Position numbers and translations under genes: made by a program. From Caldilineaceae bacterium (lineage in GTDB: Bacteria; Chloroflexota; Anaerolineae; Caldilineales; Caldilineaceae), in assembly GCA_020846635.1 (NCBI GenBank), contig JADLDO010000039.1, positions 1 through 64,000 on the forward strand: a stretch of DNA of 64,000 nucleotides. The letters are read 5' to 3'. The notes beneath the pieces are model-generated. The model was not told the origin of the DNA. It made no database searches and worked only from the letters and a program-made list of their open reading frames with translations. Positions within the stretch are counted from its first letter, which is position 1. Every line of letters starts with the position of its first letter. This document shows, piece after piece, positions 9,703 through 19,219 of this stretch.

Positions 9703-10650
9703 GTGTCCCTTGTCGAACTCTTTGCCAAGCTACGCAGCGAGGCATCCAAAGTCGTTGTCGGTCAAGAAGAAGTCTTTACCCAGGTCGTCGTGGCCTTCCT
9801 GGCGGGCGGTCATGTGCTGCTGGAAGGCGTACCCGGCACAGCCAAAACGCTGCTAGCCAAAACATTGGCGCGGCTCATCCATACCGATTTTGGGCGCATC
9901 CAGTTCACCGCCGATCTCATGCCCAGCGACATCGTGGGTACGCAGGTCTTTGAGCTGGATGCGGGACGCTTTCACCTCAAGCGCGGCCCCGTTTTTACCA
10001 ACATTCTTTTGGCCGACGAAATCAACCGCGCGCCTGCCAAGACCCAATCGGCGCTGCTCGAAGCGATGGAAGAACGCCAAGTCACCATTGACGGCACGCG
10101 CCACCCCCTGGATGATCCCTTTATGGTCTTGGCAACCCAGAATCCGATTGAATACGAAGGCACCTATTCGCTGCCCGAAGCTCAACTCGACCGTTTTCTT
10201 TTCAAGATCATAGTGGACTATCCACCAGCCACCGTGGAAGAAGAGGTGCTGCGCCGCTATCATCAAGGCTTTAACGCCCATGACCTTGATGCCACCGGCC
10301 TTGTGCCTGTGATCCGGCCCAGCGACCTCCCCGCCATTCGCGCCACCATCCACAACACCACGGTTGAGGATGGCATTTTGCGCTATATCACCGCGCTCGC
10401 CACTGCCACCCGCCGCAGCCCCGACCTGATCCTGGGCGGCAGTCCACGCGCCAGCATCGCGCTTTTGCTGGCCTCAAAGACCTATGCTGCCCTGCAAGGC
10501 CGCGACTACGTCACCCCTGACGATGTCAAAGCGGTCGCGCCCCCCGTCTTTCGCCATCGCATCATCCTCCGTCCCGAAGCCGAAATCGAAGGCTTGAACG
10601 CCGACGCCATCCTGCGCCGCCTGCTGGCAGGGCTAGAGGTGCCGCGCTAG
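9703..10650 (+). CDS. MoxR-family AAA+ ATPase
   Basis: 315 aa from GTG 9703 with GAGG 5 bases upstream. Walker A is GVPGTAKT (~residue 44), Walker B is [24 protein letters not shown], the sensor 1 region is [24 protein letters not shown], and the C-terminal lid carries ILGGSPRAS. MoxR proteins are chaperone-like AAA+ ATPases that act with vWA/DUF58 proteins. Here the DUF4129 and DUF4350 partners are upstream but no DUF58 gene follows within the window, which is unusual for this cluster type. It is the last gene of the operon that begins at 6383 or 4361. Confidence 0.95.
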   Translation: MSLVELFAKLRSEASKVVVGQEEVFTQVVVAFLAGGHVLLEGVPGTAKTLLAKTLARLIHTDFGRIQFTADLMPSDIVGTQVFELDAGRFHLKRGPVFTNILLADEINRAPAKTQSALLEAMEERQVTIDGTRHPLDDPFMVLATQNPIEYEGTYSLPEAQLDRFLFKIIVDYPPATVEEEVLRRYHQGFNAHDLDATGLVPVIRPSDLPAIRATIHNTTVEDGILRYITALATATRRSPDLILGGSPRASIALLLASKTYAALQGRDYVTPDDVKAVAPPVFRHRIILRPEAEIEGLNADAILRRLLAGLEVPR

Positions 10651-10657
10651 GGGAGGG

Positions 10658-10686
10658 GTGAAAAGCTGTGCGTGTTATGCTACAAT
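10658..10686 (+). promoter_or_regulatory. candidate promoter before the small ORF and pgm
   Basis: GTGAAA (10658-10663) and TACAAT (10681-10686) are spaced by 17 bases, and a TGC directly upstream of TACAAT gives an extended -10. Transcription would begin near 10693, just ahead of the small ORF and about 160 bases before pgm. The call rests on motif and spacing only. Confidence 0.45.
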
Positions 10687-10708
10687 GTCGTTGCTGTGAG
10701 GTTAATGG

Positions 10709-10840
10709 TTGAAGGAGGTCCTATGGAATGCGACACGCGACGAGGAATTTTTGGCCGAAGACGTTGATCCCATAAGGAGTTGGGGAGCGCCACTTGATAA
10801 CACTGATGACGATACTAATGACGATAATCTTTCCACTTGA
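10709..10840 (+). CDS. small acidic ORF, possibly frame-disrupted at its start
   Basis: An open frame of 43 codons ends at TGA 10838-10840. It reads DEEFLAEDVDPIRSWGAPLDN and then an Asp/Thr/Asn-rich tail (TDDDTNDD). In this frame the only start is TTG 10709. A strong ribosome site, AAGGAGGT (10712-10719), instead sits 4 bases before ATG 10723, which is in another frame and stops after 14 codons. Removing one base just after that ATG would join ATG-Glu to the acidic frame. So this is either a short protein started at TTG, a programmed shift, or a gene damaged by a one-base insertion. No family is recognised. Confidence 0.4.
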   Translation: MKEVLWNATRDEEFLAEDVDPIRSWGAPLDNTDDDTNDDNLST

Positions 10841-10855
10841 TTGGAGTATTCGCCC

Positions 10856-12508
10856 ATGTCTCTCCACCCCCTAGCCGGTAAGCCTGCCCCGCGTGACCTG
10901 TTGGTCAATGTGCCGCGGCTCGTTTCCGCCTATTACAGTGAGAATCCCGACCCAGCCGACCCGGCCCAGCGTGTCAGCTTTGGCACATCGGGCCATCGCG
11001 GCTCGTCGCTCAAGGGCACCTTTAACGAAGACCATATCGCCGCCATCTGCCAGGCCATCGTCGAATATCGCGCCAGTGCAGGCATCTCCGGCCCGCTCTT
11101 TCTGGGCATGGACACGCACGCCCTTTCCGAACCAGCCCACATTACGGCTGTCGAGGTCTTTGCCGCCAATGGGGTCGAACTCTACGTTGACGCGGCGCGG
11201 GGCTATGTGCCGACTCCCGTCATCTCGCGCGCCATCCTCAGCTACAATCGCGCCTATCCCAACGTCAAGGCCGATGGCGTGGTCATCACCCCCAGCCACA
11301 ACCCGCCCGACGACGGTGGCTTTAAGTACAACCCGCCCGAAGGCGGCCCGGCAGATACCAATATCACCAAGCGTGTACAAACGCGGGCGAATGAGATTTT
11401 GGCGGAAGGAGGCCACGCAGTTAAGCGCATCCCCTTTAGCAAGGCAGCAGCAGCCGCCACCACCCATGCCTACGACTACATTACCCCCTATGTGACCGAC
11501 CTGGCTTCCGTCATCGACCTCCCCGCCATTGCCGCATCCGGCATCAAGCTAGGCGTTGACCCGATGGGAGGTGCAGGCTTGCCCTATTGGGAGCCTATCG
11601 CCGGACGCTATGACCTCAACATTGAAGTGGTCAACCGCGCCATTGACCCCACCTTCAGCTTCATGACCGTGGATTGGGATGGGCAGATTCGTATGGATTG
11701 CTCCTCACCCTATGCGATGGCGGGGCTGATCGAACTCAAAGATCGCTTTGACATCGCCTTTGGCAACGACCCCGATGCCGACCGTCACGGCATTGTCACG
11801 CGCAGCGTGGGCTTGATGAATCCCAACCATTACATTGCCGTGGCAGTCTGGTATCTCTTTCAAAACCGCCCCGACTGGCGCGAGGATGCTGCGGTAGGCA
11901 AGACTTTGGTCTCCAGCTCGATGATCGACCGCGTTGCCGCATCCCAAGAGCGCCCCTTGTCCGAAGTGCCTGTCGGTTTCAAGTGGTTTGTCGATGGGCT
12001 GCTAGATGGATCGTTTGGCTTTGGGGGTGAGGAGAGCGCCGGAGCCTCCTTCCTACGCCGCGATGGCACTGTCTGGACGACCGATAAGGATGGCATCCTG
12101 CTCAACCTATTGGCCGCGGAGATTCTTGCTACCACCGGGCGCGACCCTGGCGAGCATTACCACAACCTCGAAAACCAGTTTGGCAGCCCTGTCTATGCGC
12201 GCATCGACGCCCCTGCCAATGCCAAGCAAAAGCAAGTGCTGGCAGCCTTAACGCCCGACCTGGTGCAAGCAGGCACTCTCGCCGGCGACCCTATTATCGC
12301 CAAGCTCACCCATGCTCCCGGCAATGGCGCAGCCATCGGCGGGCTCAAAGTGGCAACGGAGCAGGGCTGGTTTGCCGCACGCCCATCGGGTACCGAGGAG
12401 ATCTATAAAATTTACGCCGAGAGTTTTCGGGGCGAGGAACATCTACACCAGCTGCAAACCGAAGCCCGCGCCATCGTGGAAGCAGCATTTACGGCAGCGG
12501 GGATCTAA
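10856..12508 (+). CDS. pgm: phosphoglucomutase (alpha-D-glucose phosphate-specific)
   Basis: 550 aa, the usual length for the bacterial Pgm family (~546). It interconverts glucose 1-phosphate and glucose 6-phosphate, linking glycogen and polysaccharide synthesis with glycolysis. The phosphoserine is S147 in TPSHNP, the Mg site is NDPDADRH, the sugar-binding loop is [15 protein letters not shown], and the phosphate-binding loop is [16 protein letters not shown] near the C-terminus. I chose ATG 10856 (MSLHPLAG), which matches family N-termini, over an in-frame TTG at 10841. It follows the small acidic ORF by 15 bases and may share its promoter. Confidence 0.97.
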   Translation: MSLHPLAGKPAPRDLLVNVPRLVSAYYSENPDPADPAQRVSFGTSGHRGSSLKGTFNEDHIAAICQAIVEYRASAGISGPLFLGMDTHALSEPAHITAVEVFAANGVELYVDAARGYVPTPVISRAILSYNRAYPNVKADGVVITPSHNPPDDGGFKYNPPEGGPADTNITKRVQTRANEILAEGGHAVKRIPFSKAAAAATTHAYDYITPYVTDLASVIDLPAIAASGIKLGVDPMGGAGLPYWEPIAGRYDLNIEVVNRAIDPTFSFMTVDWDGQIRMDCSSPYAMAGLIELKDRFDIAFGNDPDADRHGIVTRSVGLMNPNHYIAVAVWYLFQNRPDWREDAAVGKTLVSSSMIDRVAASQERPLSEVPVGFKWFVDGLLDGSFGFGGEESAGASFLRRDGTVWTTDKDGILLNLLAAEILATTGRDPGEHYHNLENQFGSPVYARIDAPANAKQKQVLAALTPDLVQAGTLAGDPIIAKLTHAPGNGAAIGGLKVATEQGWFAARPSGTEEIYKIYAESFRGEEHLHQLQTEARAIVEAAFTAAGI

Positions 12509-12556
12509 ACTCGTTTTTGTGTAAGCTGGCTTATATATACCAGGATAGCAGTGCGG

Positions 12557-13975
12557 CTAGCGACATTCGGCGGCGAAGTCGGCTGTGTGCAAGCCGCTAC
12601 GGATGCGCCAGTTGCAAAGAACCTGGATCAGTTCTTGTTTGATGTGCGCTAGCTCCGGGTCATCCCAGCGGTTGTCCAATTCACCGGGATCAGCTTGTAG
12701 ATCAAATAGCTGCCCATAGGGTTGGTCTAGAAAGTGGACCAACTTCCAGCGGTCGTTGCGTACCATTGTCATGTACCCACCACCAACCGGCTGTTCGGTA
12801 AAGACATAGTCGCGCCCTGCCCATGCTTCTCCTTGCAGCGCCGGCAGCAAGGAAATGGCTTCAAAATTCTGGGGAGGCTCTACACCGGCCAGTTCTAACA
12901 CAGTCGGCCCCAGGTCCATCAATTGGCAAAGCTGGTCATAGCGACGTCCACCTGTAAAGCGGCCCGGTGCCCAGACGATAGTAGGGACACGCGTGATAAT
13001 GTCGTACATGGTCATCTTTTGACTATGCCCATAGTCACACAGCGCGTCGCCGTGGTCGCTGGTGAAGATGACGACGGCATTGTCTAGATAGCCCCTGGCG
13101 TCCAAACTTGAAAGAATCTGGCCGACTTTTTCATCGATCATGGTGACATTCGCCAGATAATACGCCCGCTGGCGGTGCATTTGTTCAACTGTGGGATGCA
13201 GCGAGTGGAGAAGCGAGTCTTTGTCCGACCGGCTATTTTGGATACGCATCTCCTGAAACGGGGGCGGCTGCTGCGCGATCTGCTCTTCGGTCACAGTGGG
13301 CAGAGGCAATTCGCGCTCCAGATAGCGTTTCGCAAAACGGGGAACCGGGTCGTAGGGCGGGTGGGGGCCGGGAAATCCGATCTGTAGAAAGAGCGGCTGC
13401 TCCGATTTGGGCTTGGTTTCCAGCCACCAGGTCGCCATGTCGCCTACAAAAAAGTCCGAGTGAGTCTCTTCCGGCAGTTCCCAATCGAACGCACCTAGAC
13501 AGGTGGGGTAGTCCGGGTGTTGGCGATACCATTCACGGTTCTGTTTGACCAACCCGCGGGCACGCAACCCCTTGTCCCATTCGTCAAAGTAGTAGCGCCC
13601 TTCATAGTAGCGATCCTTGTTCTCCACCACATAACGTTCGTGGAAACCCAGGGCCGTTTCATAGGGGTAAGTATGCATCTTGCCAATATTTACGCAATAG
13701 TAACCGGCGTCATTCAGCAGCTCGACCCACGAACGACGCCACAGCGCAGCGTTACGGTGGATGCCTGTGGTATGAGGGTAGTAGCCACTAAAGAGACTGG
13801 CGCGCGAGGGCGAACAAAGCGGCGCGGTGATGAAGCAGTTGTCGAACGAGATTCCCTCCTGCACCAGCCGGTCAAGGTGCGGCGTATCCACATACGGAAA
13901 CCCGAGGCTGCGGATCGTGTCGAAACGTTGCTGGTCGGTAATGATGAAGATAATATTGGGCCGTTGGTCAGCCAT
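12557..13975 (-). CDS. Cys-type sulfatase
   Basis: 472 aa from ATG 13975, supported by AGGGGAGAG 7 bases upstream. This belongs to the formylglycine-dependent sulfatase family. C54 in CSPSRASLFSG is the residue converted to formylglycine by a maturase, and the motif CxPxR is intact. Metal ligands are present in IIFIITDQQ and VVIFTSDHGDA. No signal peptide is visible, so it probably acts in the cytoplasm on imported sulfated substrate. The C-terminal half has the usual GQLFDLQADPGELDN segment. It is convergent with pgm. Together with the sulfatase at 21953 it brackets an ABC importer. The exact substrate (glycan sulfate, choline sulfate or other) cannot be read from sequence. Confidence 0.92.
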   Translation of the reverse strand: MADQRPNIIFIITDQQRFDTIRSLGFPYVDTPHLDRLVQEGISFDNCFITAPLCSPSRASLFSGYYPHTTGIHRNAALWRRSWVELLNDAGYYCVNIGKMHTYPYETALGFHERYVVENKDRYYEGRYYFDEWDKGLRARGLVKQNREWYRQHPDYPTCLGAFDWELPEETHSDFFVGDMATWWLETKPKSEQPLFLQIGFPGPHPPYDPVPRFAKRYLERELPLPTVTEEQIAQQPPPFQEMRIQNSRSDKDSLLHSLHPTVEQMHRQRAYYLANVTMIDEKVGQILSSLDARGYLDNAVVIFTSDHGDALCDYGHSQKMTMYDIITRVPTIVWAPGRFTGGRRYDQLCQLMDLGPTVLELAGVEPPQNFEAISLLPALQGEAWAGRDYVFTEQPVGGGYMTMVRNDRWKLVHFLDQPYGQLFDLQADPGELDNRWDDPELAHIKQELIQVLCNWRIRSGLHTADFAAECR

Positions 13976-14030
13976 GACCAAACTCTCCCCTATACGCCAC
14001 AATCACGCAGTCCCCTTCAGCCATCATAAA

Positions 14031-14543
14031 TCAGACCTCATCTTTGCTGATTGTGCCTGAGGCTTGCAGCGATGCAGCCTGGGCAACAGCTTGGCGCTCA
14101 CCCTTAAAGGCGAGCATGGCTTGTGCTTGCTCTAAACTCACCCAGCGCGCCTCATTGACCTCGCGGTCATGGTCGCTAACGTCGCCGCGCACATAATCCA
14201 TTAAAAAGAAGTGAACCAATTTGTGAAAGCGTACGCGCTGCTTGCCGCGGTGGCCCACATACCAATATTCCACGGGGTTGAGGGGTGCGATGAGAGTTGC
14301 TTCGATCCCCGCCTCTTCGCGCACCTCGCGCAGCGCCGTGACCTCCGGCGTCTCACCGGGATCAACAATTCCCTTGGGAAGTTGCCAGCGTGCCGGATTC
14401 CCTACAGAGATCAGTGCAACTTCGATGCTGTCCGCTGTATGACTGCCGCCAGCATAGCGGAAAGCCACACCGCCGGCAGAGACTTGATCCAGGGTTGCCA
14501 TCTTCGCCCGTTCGGGCTTTGCGGCTGATTGTGCTTCGCTCAT
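14031..14543 (-). CDS. NUDIX hydrolase
   Basis: 170 aa. The Nudix box GX5EX7REUXEEXGU is complete (GIVDPGETPEVTALREVREEAGI, starting ~residue 58), preceded by the usual strand VALISVGNPARWQLPKG. Proteins of this family hydrolyse nucleoside diphosphates linked to another group. The arrangement WQLPKG...RFHKLVHFFLM resembles Ap4A and ADP-ribose type members; the substrate cannot be fixed. An internal ATG (MATLDQ, 14501) may be the true start, because the first 14 residues (Ser/Glu/Ala/Lys-rich) are not conserved in typical members. It lies between sulfatase and transporter genes on the same strand but has 100 bases of its own upstream sequence. Confidence 0.9.
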   Translation of the reverse strand: MSEAQSAAKPERAKMATLDQVSAGGVAFRYAGGSHTADSIEVALISVGNPARWQLPKGIVDPGETPEVTALREVREEAGIEATLIAPLNPVEYWYVGHRGKQRVRFHKLVHFFLMDYVRGDVSDHDREVNEARWVSLEQAQAMLAFKGERQAVAQAASLQASGTISKDEV

Positions 14544-14643
14544 ACCCTATAGGATCGCCTGCCTCGATGCTTCAACCAGTAGCGTGACTTCCTTTTATGC
14601 AAAATCGACTGCGAAATTTATGTCGTTGTAGACCCAAATCGTT

Positions 14644-15723
14644 CTACGTACTCAGATCCAGCTCCCGTGCCCGGTGACAGGCAGCGTATTGCCCAGGACT
14701 GATCTCCTCTAGCTCTGGCGTGACGTTTTTGCAGACATCAATAGCAAAGGGACAGCGCGGGTGGAAGTAGCAGCCGGAGGGCGGATTGGCAGGGCTGGCA
14801 ATCTCCCCTTTCGGGATGGCGCGTTCCAGCACTTCGCCGGAAAAATTGACTTTGGGCAGCGACGCAATCAGCGCCGCAGTATAGGGATGCTTGGGCTGCT
14901 TGAAAAGTGCTTGCGGCGGCCCCACCTCGACCACGCGCCCGACGTACATCACAATCACCAGGCTGCTGATCTGGTTGACCACGCTCAAATCATGCGAGAC
15001 AAAGAGATAGGTCAACCCAAGTTCGTCCTGCAAATCCATCATCAGATTGAGCACTTGCGCCTGCACAGACACATCCAGCGCCGAAACCGGCTCATCCGCC
15101 ACAATCAGCCGCGGGCTGGCAGCCAGCGCGCGGGCGATGCCAATGCGCTGGCGCTGCCCACCGCTGAAAGCATGTGGAAAACGCTGCATGTACTCGGCCC
15201 GCAGGCCCACGCGGCGCAGCAGGTCGGCAACGCGGTCCTCGCGCTCAGAGCGAGTGCCAATGTTGCTGACCTTCAGCGGTTCGCTGATGATCTCATAGAT
15301 GGTCATGCGCGGGTTGAGCGACGAAAAGGGGTCTTGAAAGACCATCTGAAAGCCCCGTCGCAGCGGGCGAATTTCCTCCATGCTCATGGCAGCAAGGTCT
15401 ACAACCTTGCCCTCATCGGTGCGATAGAGAATCTCGCCACTGGTGGGGCTCATGGCACGCACAATGCAGCGCGAGGTCGTGGTCTTGCCACAGCCACTCT
15501 CCCCCACCAAGCTCACCGTCTCGCCCTGGCGGATGGCAAAGCTCACATCATCGACCGCACGCACCACCCCCACATTGCGCCGTAAAAAGCCGCGCTCGAT
15601 GGGGAAATATTTCTTTAGATGGTTGACCTGTAGAACTGTGTTTTCATCCAGTGTCGAACTGGCCCCCGGCGCGGAGCCGGATGTTGCATCCGCAGCAGCC
15701 CGCGTAGCTTCAAGAGTCGTCAT
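14644..15723 (-). CDS. oppF: Opp/Dpp-type ABC transporter ATP-binding protein (second ATPase)
   Basis: 359 aa from ATG 15723 (MTTLEATRAA); a longer reading from 15765 would overlap the previous gene. Walker A is GESGCGKTTTSR, the signature is FSGGQRQRIGIARAL, and Walker B is LIVADEPVSALDVS. The C-terminal oligopeptide/dipeptide extension contains HPYTAALIASLPK and a Cys-rich end (CYFHPRCPFAIDVC), as in OppF/DppF. It powers uptake of peptides or, in several thermophiles and Chloroflexota, oligosaccharides. It is the last gene of the A-B-C-D-F operon. Confidence 0.95.
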   Translation of the reverse strand: MTTLEATRAAADATSGSAPGASSTLDENTVLQVNHLKKYFPIERGFLRRNVGVVRAVDDVSFAIRQGETVSLVGESGCGKTTTSRCIVRAMSPTSGEILYRTDEGKVVDLAAMSMEEIRPLRRGFQMVFQDPFSSLNPRMTIYEIISEPLKVSNIGTRSEREDRVADLLRRVGLRAEYMQRFPHAFSGGQRQRIGIARALAASPRLIVADEPVSALDVSVQAQVLNLMMDLQDELGLTYLFVSHDLSVVNQISSLVIVMYVGRVVEVGPPQALFKQPKHPYTAALIASLPKVNFSGEVLERAIPKGEIASPANPPSGCYFHPRCPFAIDVCKNVTPELEEISPGQYAACHRARELDLST

Positions 15724-15740
15724 GGGTAAAATTCCACTCA

Positions 15741-16826
15741 CTAAGCTCCCGGATAGAGGAAGCAACTTGCTTGATGGTTGGCACCGACTACCGCGAGCTG
15801 CGGCTCCTTTTGGTCACAGACCCCTGGCATAAAGGCCGGGCAGCGTGGGTGAAAGGGGCAGCCTGTGGGCTTGTTCTGCGGGTGCGGGATCGAGCCTTTG
15901 ACCGATGGCAGCCGTTCGCGTGGTAGCGCATCAATGCTGGGGATGGAGGTCATCAACGCCTGGGTATAGGGATGCTTGGGGTTGGTGAAAAGTTCCTTCA
16001 CAGGCGCTCTCTCCACGACACGCCCCAGATACATCACCGCGACTTCGTCAGCCATTTCGGCAATCACCCCCAACGCATGGGTAATAAAGATCATCGCCAT
16101 GCCCTGTTCGCGCTGGAGACTTTGCAGCAGGTTCAGGATTTGCGCTTGGGTCGTCACATCCAGTGCGGTCGTTGGCTCATCGGCAATCAGCATCTTCGGA
16201 TCGGTCGCCAACGCCATCGCAATCATGGCACGCTGGCATTGACCGCCACTCAGCCGGTAGGGAAATTCACCCATGCGTTGCGCCGGATTGGGGATGCCGA
16301 CACGACGCAGCCACTCTGAAGCAATCTCGGTCGCCTCGCGCTTGTCAACATTGCGGTGCAGTCGGATGGCCTCCACAAGCTGATTGCCCACCGTATGCAC
16401 CGGGCTAAACGAGGTCATCGGCTCCTGGAAGATCATCGAGATCTCCCCGCCGCGAATCGAGCGCATTTCGGCGCTGTCGGGCGGGAGCGCGACGAGATCA
16501 ATCGTGCGCGCCTGTCCTGTCCCCTCGCGCCGGTTATAGAGAATCTGCCCACCGACGACACGGCCCGGCTTGTCCACAATTTGCAGGATCGACTTGGCGG
16601 TGATGCTCTTGCCGCAGCCACTCTCCCCCACGATCCCCAACGTTTTGCCGGGTTGCACCTCAAGGTTCGCGCCATCAACCGCTTTGACGATGCCTTCACG
16701 CGTGAAAAAGTAGGTCTGGAGATCTTTGATTTGAAGCAGCGGCGTTGAAGCTTCATCACCTGCGAGACCGCGTGCCGCGTGCTGCCCCAACTTGCCGCTC
16801 GCTACATCCGTTGCTACATGTTGCAT
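15741..16826 (-). CDS. oppD: Opp/Dpp-type ABC transporter ATP-binding protein (first ATPase)
   Basis: 361 aa. Walker A is [14 protein letters not shown], the signature is [16 protein letters not shown] (note Cys in the third variable position), and Walker B is [14 protein letters not shown]. The C-terminal oligo_HPY extension has [14 protein letters not shown] and [15 protein letters not shown]. It pairs with the downstream OppF in the inner-membrane complex. A possible alternative start lies in MLQIKDLQ-like sequence about 28 residues downstream, since the first residues (Val/Ala/Gly-rich) are poorly conserved. It is 41 bases downstream of the OppC stop and 17 bases upstream of the OppF start. 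Confidence 0.95.
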   Translation of the reverse strand: MQHVATDVASGKLGQHAARGLAGDEASTPLLQIKDLQTYFFTREGIVKAVDGANLEVQPGKTLGIVGESGCGKSITAKSILQIVDKPGRVVGGQILYNRREGTGQARTIDLVALPPDSAEMRSIRGGEISMIFQEPMTSFSPVHTVGNQLVEAIRLHRNVDKREATEIASEWLRRVGIPNPAQRMGEFPYRLSGGQCQRAMIAMALATDPKMLIADEPTTALDVTTQAQILNLLQSLQREQGMAMIFITHALGVIAEMADEVAVMYLGRVVERAPVKELFTNPKHPYTQALMTSIPSIDALPRERLPSVKGSIPHPQNKPTGCPFHPRCPAFMPGVCDQKEPQLAVVGANHQASCFLYPGA

Positions 16827-16867
16827 AATTTGCTCATTCCATTCATCACTCTCAAAGCAGCCCCACT

Positions 16868-18013
16868 TTATGTCGTGCTATAGGGGTCGGCAGCGTCACG
16901 CAGACCATCACCCATAAAATTCAAGGCCAAAATAATGACAATCACAGGGATTGCCGGGTACATCAGCCACGGCGTCAAGGCAATCGCCTGGACATTCTGC
17001 GTCGCCTGAAGCAAAACGCCCCAGCTAATGGCGGGTGGGCGCAATCCCAACCCCAAGAAGCTCAGTGCCGTCTCGCTGATAATCATGAAGGGAATGGCGA
17101 GCGTGGCCGCGGCGATGATATGGCTGTAGAACGAGGGCAGCATGTGGCGGAAGATAATGCCGTTCCAACTTGCGCCCGCCAACACCGCAGAGGTCACAAA
17201 ATCTTCCTCACGCATGGCAAGAAATCGCCCGCGCACCACACGCGCCAAGTCTGTCCACGCAAAGAGGGAGATGATAATGGTAATCGCAACATAGAGTTGG
17301 ATAACCGTCCAGTCGGGCGGCAGGGACGCGGCCAACCCCATCCAAAGCGGAATGGTCGGCACCGAGCGTATAATCTCGATGGTGCGCTGGATCACGTTAT
17401 CAATCCAGCCACCGAAAAAGCCGGAGATGCCTCCCAGAATGATGCCCAGCAGCAGGCTCAGGGTAACACCGATCAGGCCGAGTGTCATCGAGGTGCGCGT
17501 GCCGTGGATGATGCGTGATAAGAGATCGCGCCCTTGAATATCCGTCCCCAAGAGGAAGATCGTCTCCTCGGCGCGGTAATTTTCAGAATCACTGACCCCG
17601 ATCAGATGGCGGTCAGAGGGAATTAACCCTAACCACTTGTATTCATAGCCGCGCGCAAAAAGCTGTATATCGATCTTTTGCGAACAGTCCGCCTCATAGA
17701 ACTTTTGCAGGGTAAAAGCATCGCGCTTCCCCTCAACCGCACAGACATGGGGGCGGAAAGCGCCTGCATCAAAGAGGTGTATCGGCTGCGGTGGAACAAC
17801 CGCGCGCGCCGAACGCCCTTCGCGTGGGTCACTGACCGAGGCAAATTCAGCGCCCAGCGCGATCAGATAGTAGAAGATGACAATAACCAGCGCAATCACA
17901 GCGATACGATGGCGTCGAAAGCGCCACCAGATCAACTGGCGCTGCGTAGCCACACTGACGCGATCTTGGCTAACAATTTCTGCGTCTATGGGAAGTGTAA
18001 CCGCTTGGCTCAT
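16868..18013 (-). CDS. oppC: Opp/Dpp-type ABC permease with enlarged periplasmic loop
   Basis: 381 aa against ~300 for typical OppC. OppC_N and the first membrane segment (~residues 33-52, VIALVIVIFYYLIALGAEF) are followed by an extracytoplasmic insertion of roughly 90 residues with two Cys. The permease core then starts with FLLGTDIQGRDLLSRIIHGTRTS. The ATPase-contact (EAA) loop is recognisable as FLAMREEDFVTSAVLAGASWNGIIFRHMLP. The enlarged loop is known in some members that handle larger or sugar ligands. It is 51 bases downstream of oppB. Confidence 0.92.
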   Translation of the reverse strand: MSQAVTLPIDAEIVSQDRVSVATQRQLIWWRFRRHRIAVIALVIVIFYYLIALGAEFASVSDPREGRSARAVVPPQPIHLFDAGAFRPHVCAVEGKRDAFTLQKFYEADCSQKIDIQLFARGYEYKWLGLIPSDRHLIGVSDSENYRAEETIFLLGTDIQGRDLLSRIIHGTRTSMTLGLIGVTLSLLLGIILGGISGFFGGWIDNVIQRTIEIIRSVPTIPLWMGLAASLPPDWTVIQLYVAITIIISLFAWTDLARVVRGRFLAMREEDFVTSAVLAGASWNGIIFRHMLPSFYSHIIAAATLAIPFMIISETALSFLGLGLRPPAISWGVLLQATQNVQAIALTPWLMYPAIPVIVIILALNFMGDGLRDAADPYSTT

Positions 18014-18064
18014 GCGTTCTTGACCAATTTTCCGTGAATCAATGTGCTATTTATCATAGTTCGT

Positions 18065-19048
18065 TTAATGAAGTCTGACCCGTGGATCGACCAGCCCTAA
18101 GAGAATGTCGGAGAGCAGCGTACCGATCACCGTCATCACGCCGATCATGAGGATAATCGAGCCCGCCAGAAACATATCCTGCGACAAGAGCGAGCGCAGC
18201 AGCACAGGCCCCAATGTCGGCAGGTTCAGCACCACCGAGACGATCACACTGCCCGAAACCAAGAAGGGCAGAATATAGGCCGTCATACTGATAATGGGAT
18301 TAAAGGCCAGCCGCACCGGATATTTAAGGATCAACTGCCATTCGCTCATCCCCTTGGCGCGCGCCGTGACGACATAGGGTTTACGCAGCTCATCAAGCAG
18401 GTTGGCGCGCGTGATGCGTATCAGCGACGCCGTACCGGATGTGCCCAACACAATCACCGGGATGATCATATGCTGCATCAAATCAGAGACTCGAGCCCAA
18501 CTCCACGGAGCCGTCACATATTCGGGTGAAAAAAGCCCCCCAATACTAAAGCCCCAAAGGTCCCAGGCAAAGTACATCATCACCAGAGCCAACAAAAAGT
18601 CTGGAACGGCAAGCCCCATAAAGCCAATGAAGGTCGCAAGATAGTCTTGCAGCGAATATTGGCGCACGGCAGAAAAGATGCCGATGGGGATGGCTGTTAC
18701 CCACACAAAGAGAACACTCCCCAGCGCAAGCACAATCGTAAGCAAGAGACGTTCGCCAATGATGTCAGTCACAGGCACGCGGTATTGGAACGACATCCCC
18801 ATGTTGCCTTGCAGGATCTGCCCCATCCACTTGCCATATTGAACATACATCGGATCGTCCAGCCCATATTGCGCGCGTAAGCTGGCGGCTTCTTCGTCGG
18901 CCACCGAACCGCCTTGCGCCTCTAGTGCAGCGATATAGGAGGTAACATAGTCGCCTGGGGGTAATTGAATGATGATAAAAGAGAGAACGGAGACGGCCCA
19001 GATGGTCAGCAGCCCATAGCCGATCCGTTGCGTCAGATAACCTATCAC
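18065..19048 (-). CDS. oppB: Opp/Dpp-type ABC permease
   Basis: 327 aa from GTG 19048 with AAGGA 7 bases upstream. It begins MIGYLTQRIGYGLLTIWAVS, the usual OppB/DppB opening, with six membrane segments. The EAA loop is KPYVVTARAKGMSEWQLILKYPVRLAFNP. The extracytoplasmic stretch after TM1 (SYIAALEAQGGSVADEEAASLRAQYGLDDP) is typical of the family. Together with OppC it makes the transmembrane channel. A 15-bp hairpin (19104-19150) separates it from the binding-protein gene. Confidence 0.95.
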   Translation of the reverse strand: MIGYLTQRIGYGLLTIWAVSVLSFIIIQLPPGDYVTSYIAALEAQGGSVADEEAASLRAQYGLDDPMYVQYGKWMGQILQGNMGMSFQYRVPVTDIIGERLLLTIVLALGSVLFVWVTAIPIGIFSAVRQYSLQDYLATFIGFMGLAVPDFLLALVMMYFAWDLWGFSIGGLFSPEYVTAPWSWARVSDLMQHMIIPVIVLGTSGTASLIRITRANLLDELRKPYVVTARAKGMSEWQLILKYPVRLAFNPIISMTAYILPFLVSGSVIVSVVLNLPTLGPVLLRSLLSQDMFLAGSIILMIGVMTVIGTLLSDILLGLVDPRVRLH

Positions 19049-19103
19049 CTGCGGATCCTTCTAGTAACGAAAGCCAAGATGGCATAAGCCGGCGATGTGG
19101 CAG

Positions 19104-19150
19104 GTACGGCGCGCATCATGACGCGATGTTGACGCTGATGCGCGCCGTAC
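19104..19150 (-). terminator. intercistronic hairpin between binding protein and permease genes
   Basis: A perfect 15-bp inverted repeat (19104-19118 with 19136-19150) with a 17-base loop lies 70 bases past the end of oppA and 56 bases before oppB. No T-run follows on the minus strand. Such a structure commonly limits read-through or stabilises the upstream message, so the binding protein is made in excess over the permeases. That role is inferred. Confidence 0.6.
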
Positions 19151-19219
19151 AAGATCAACCGCGGGTCATCCCCACACTTGCAAGAATAAAAGCGCAGGAA
19201 TTAAAGCCGGCCGCGCAGC

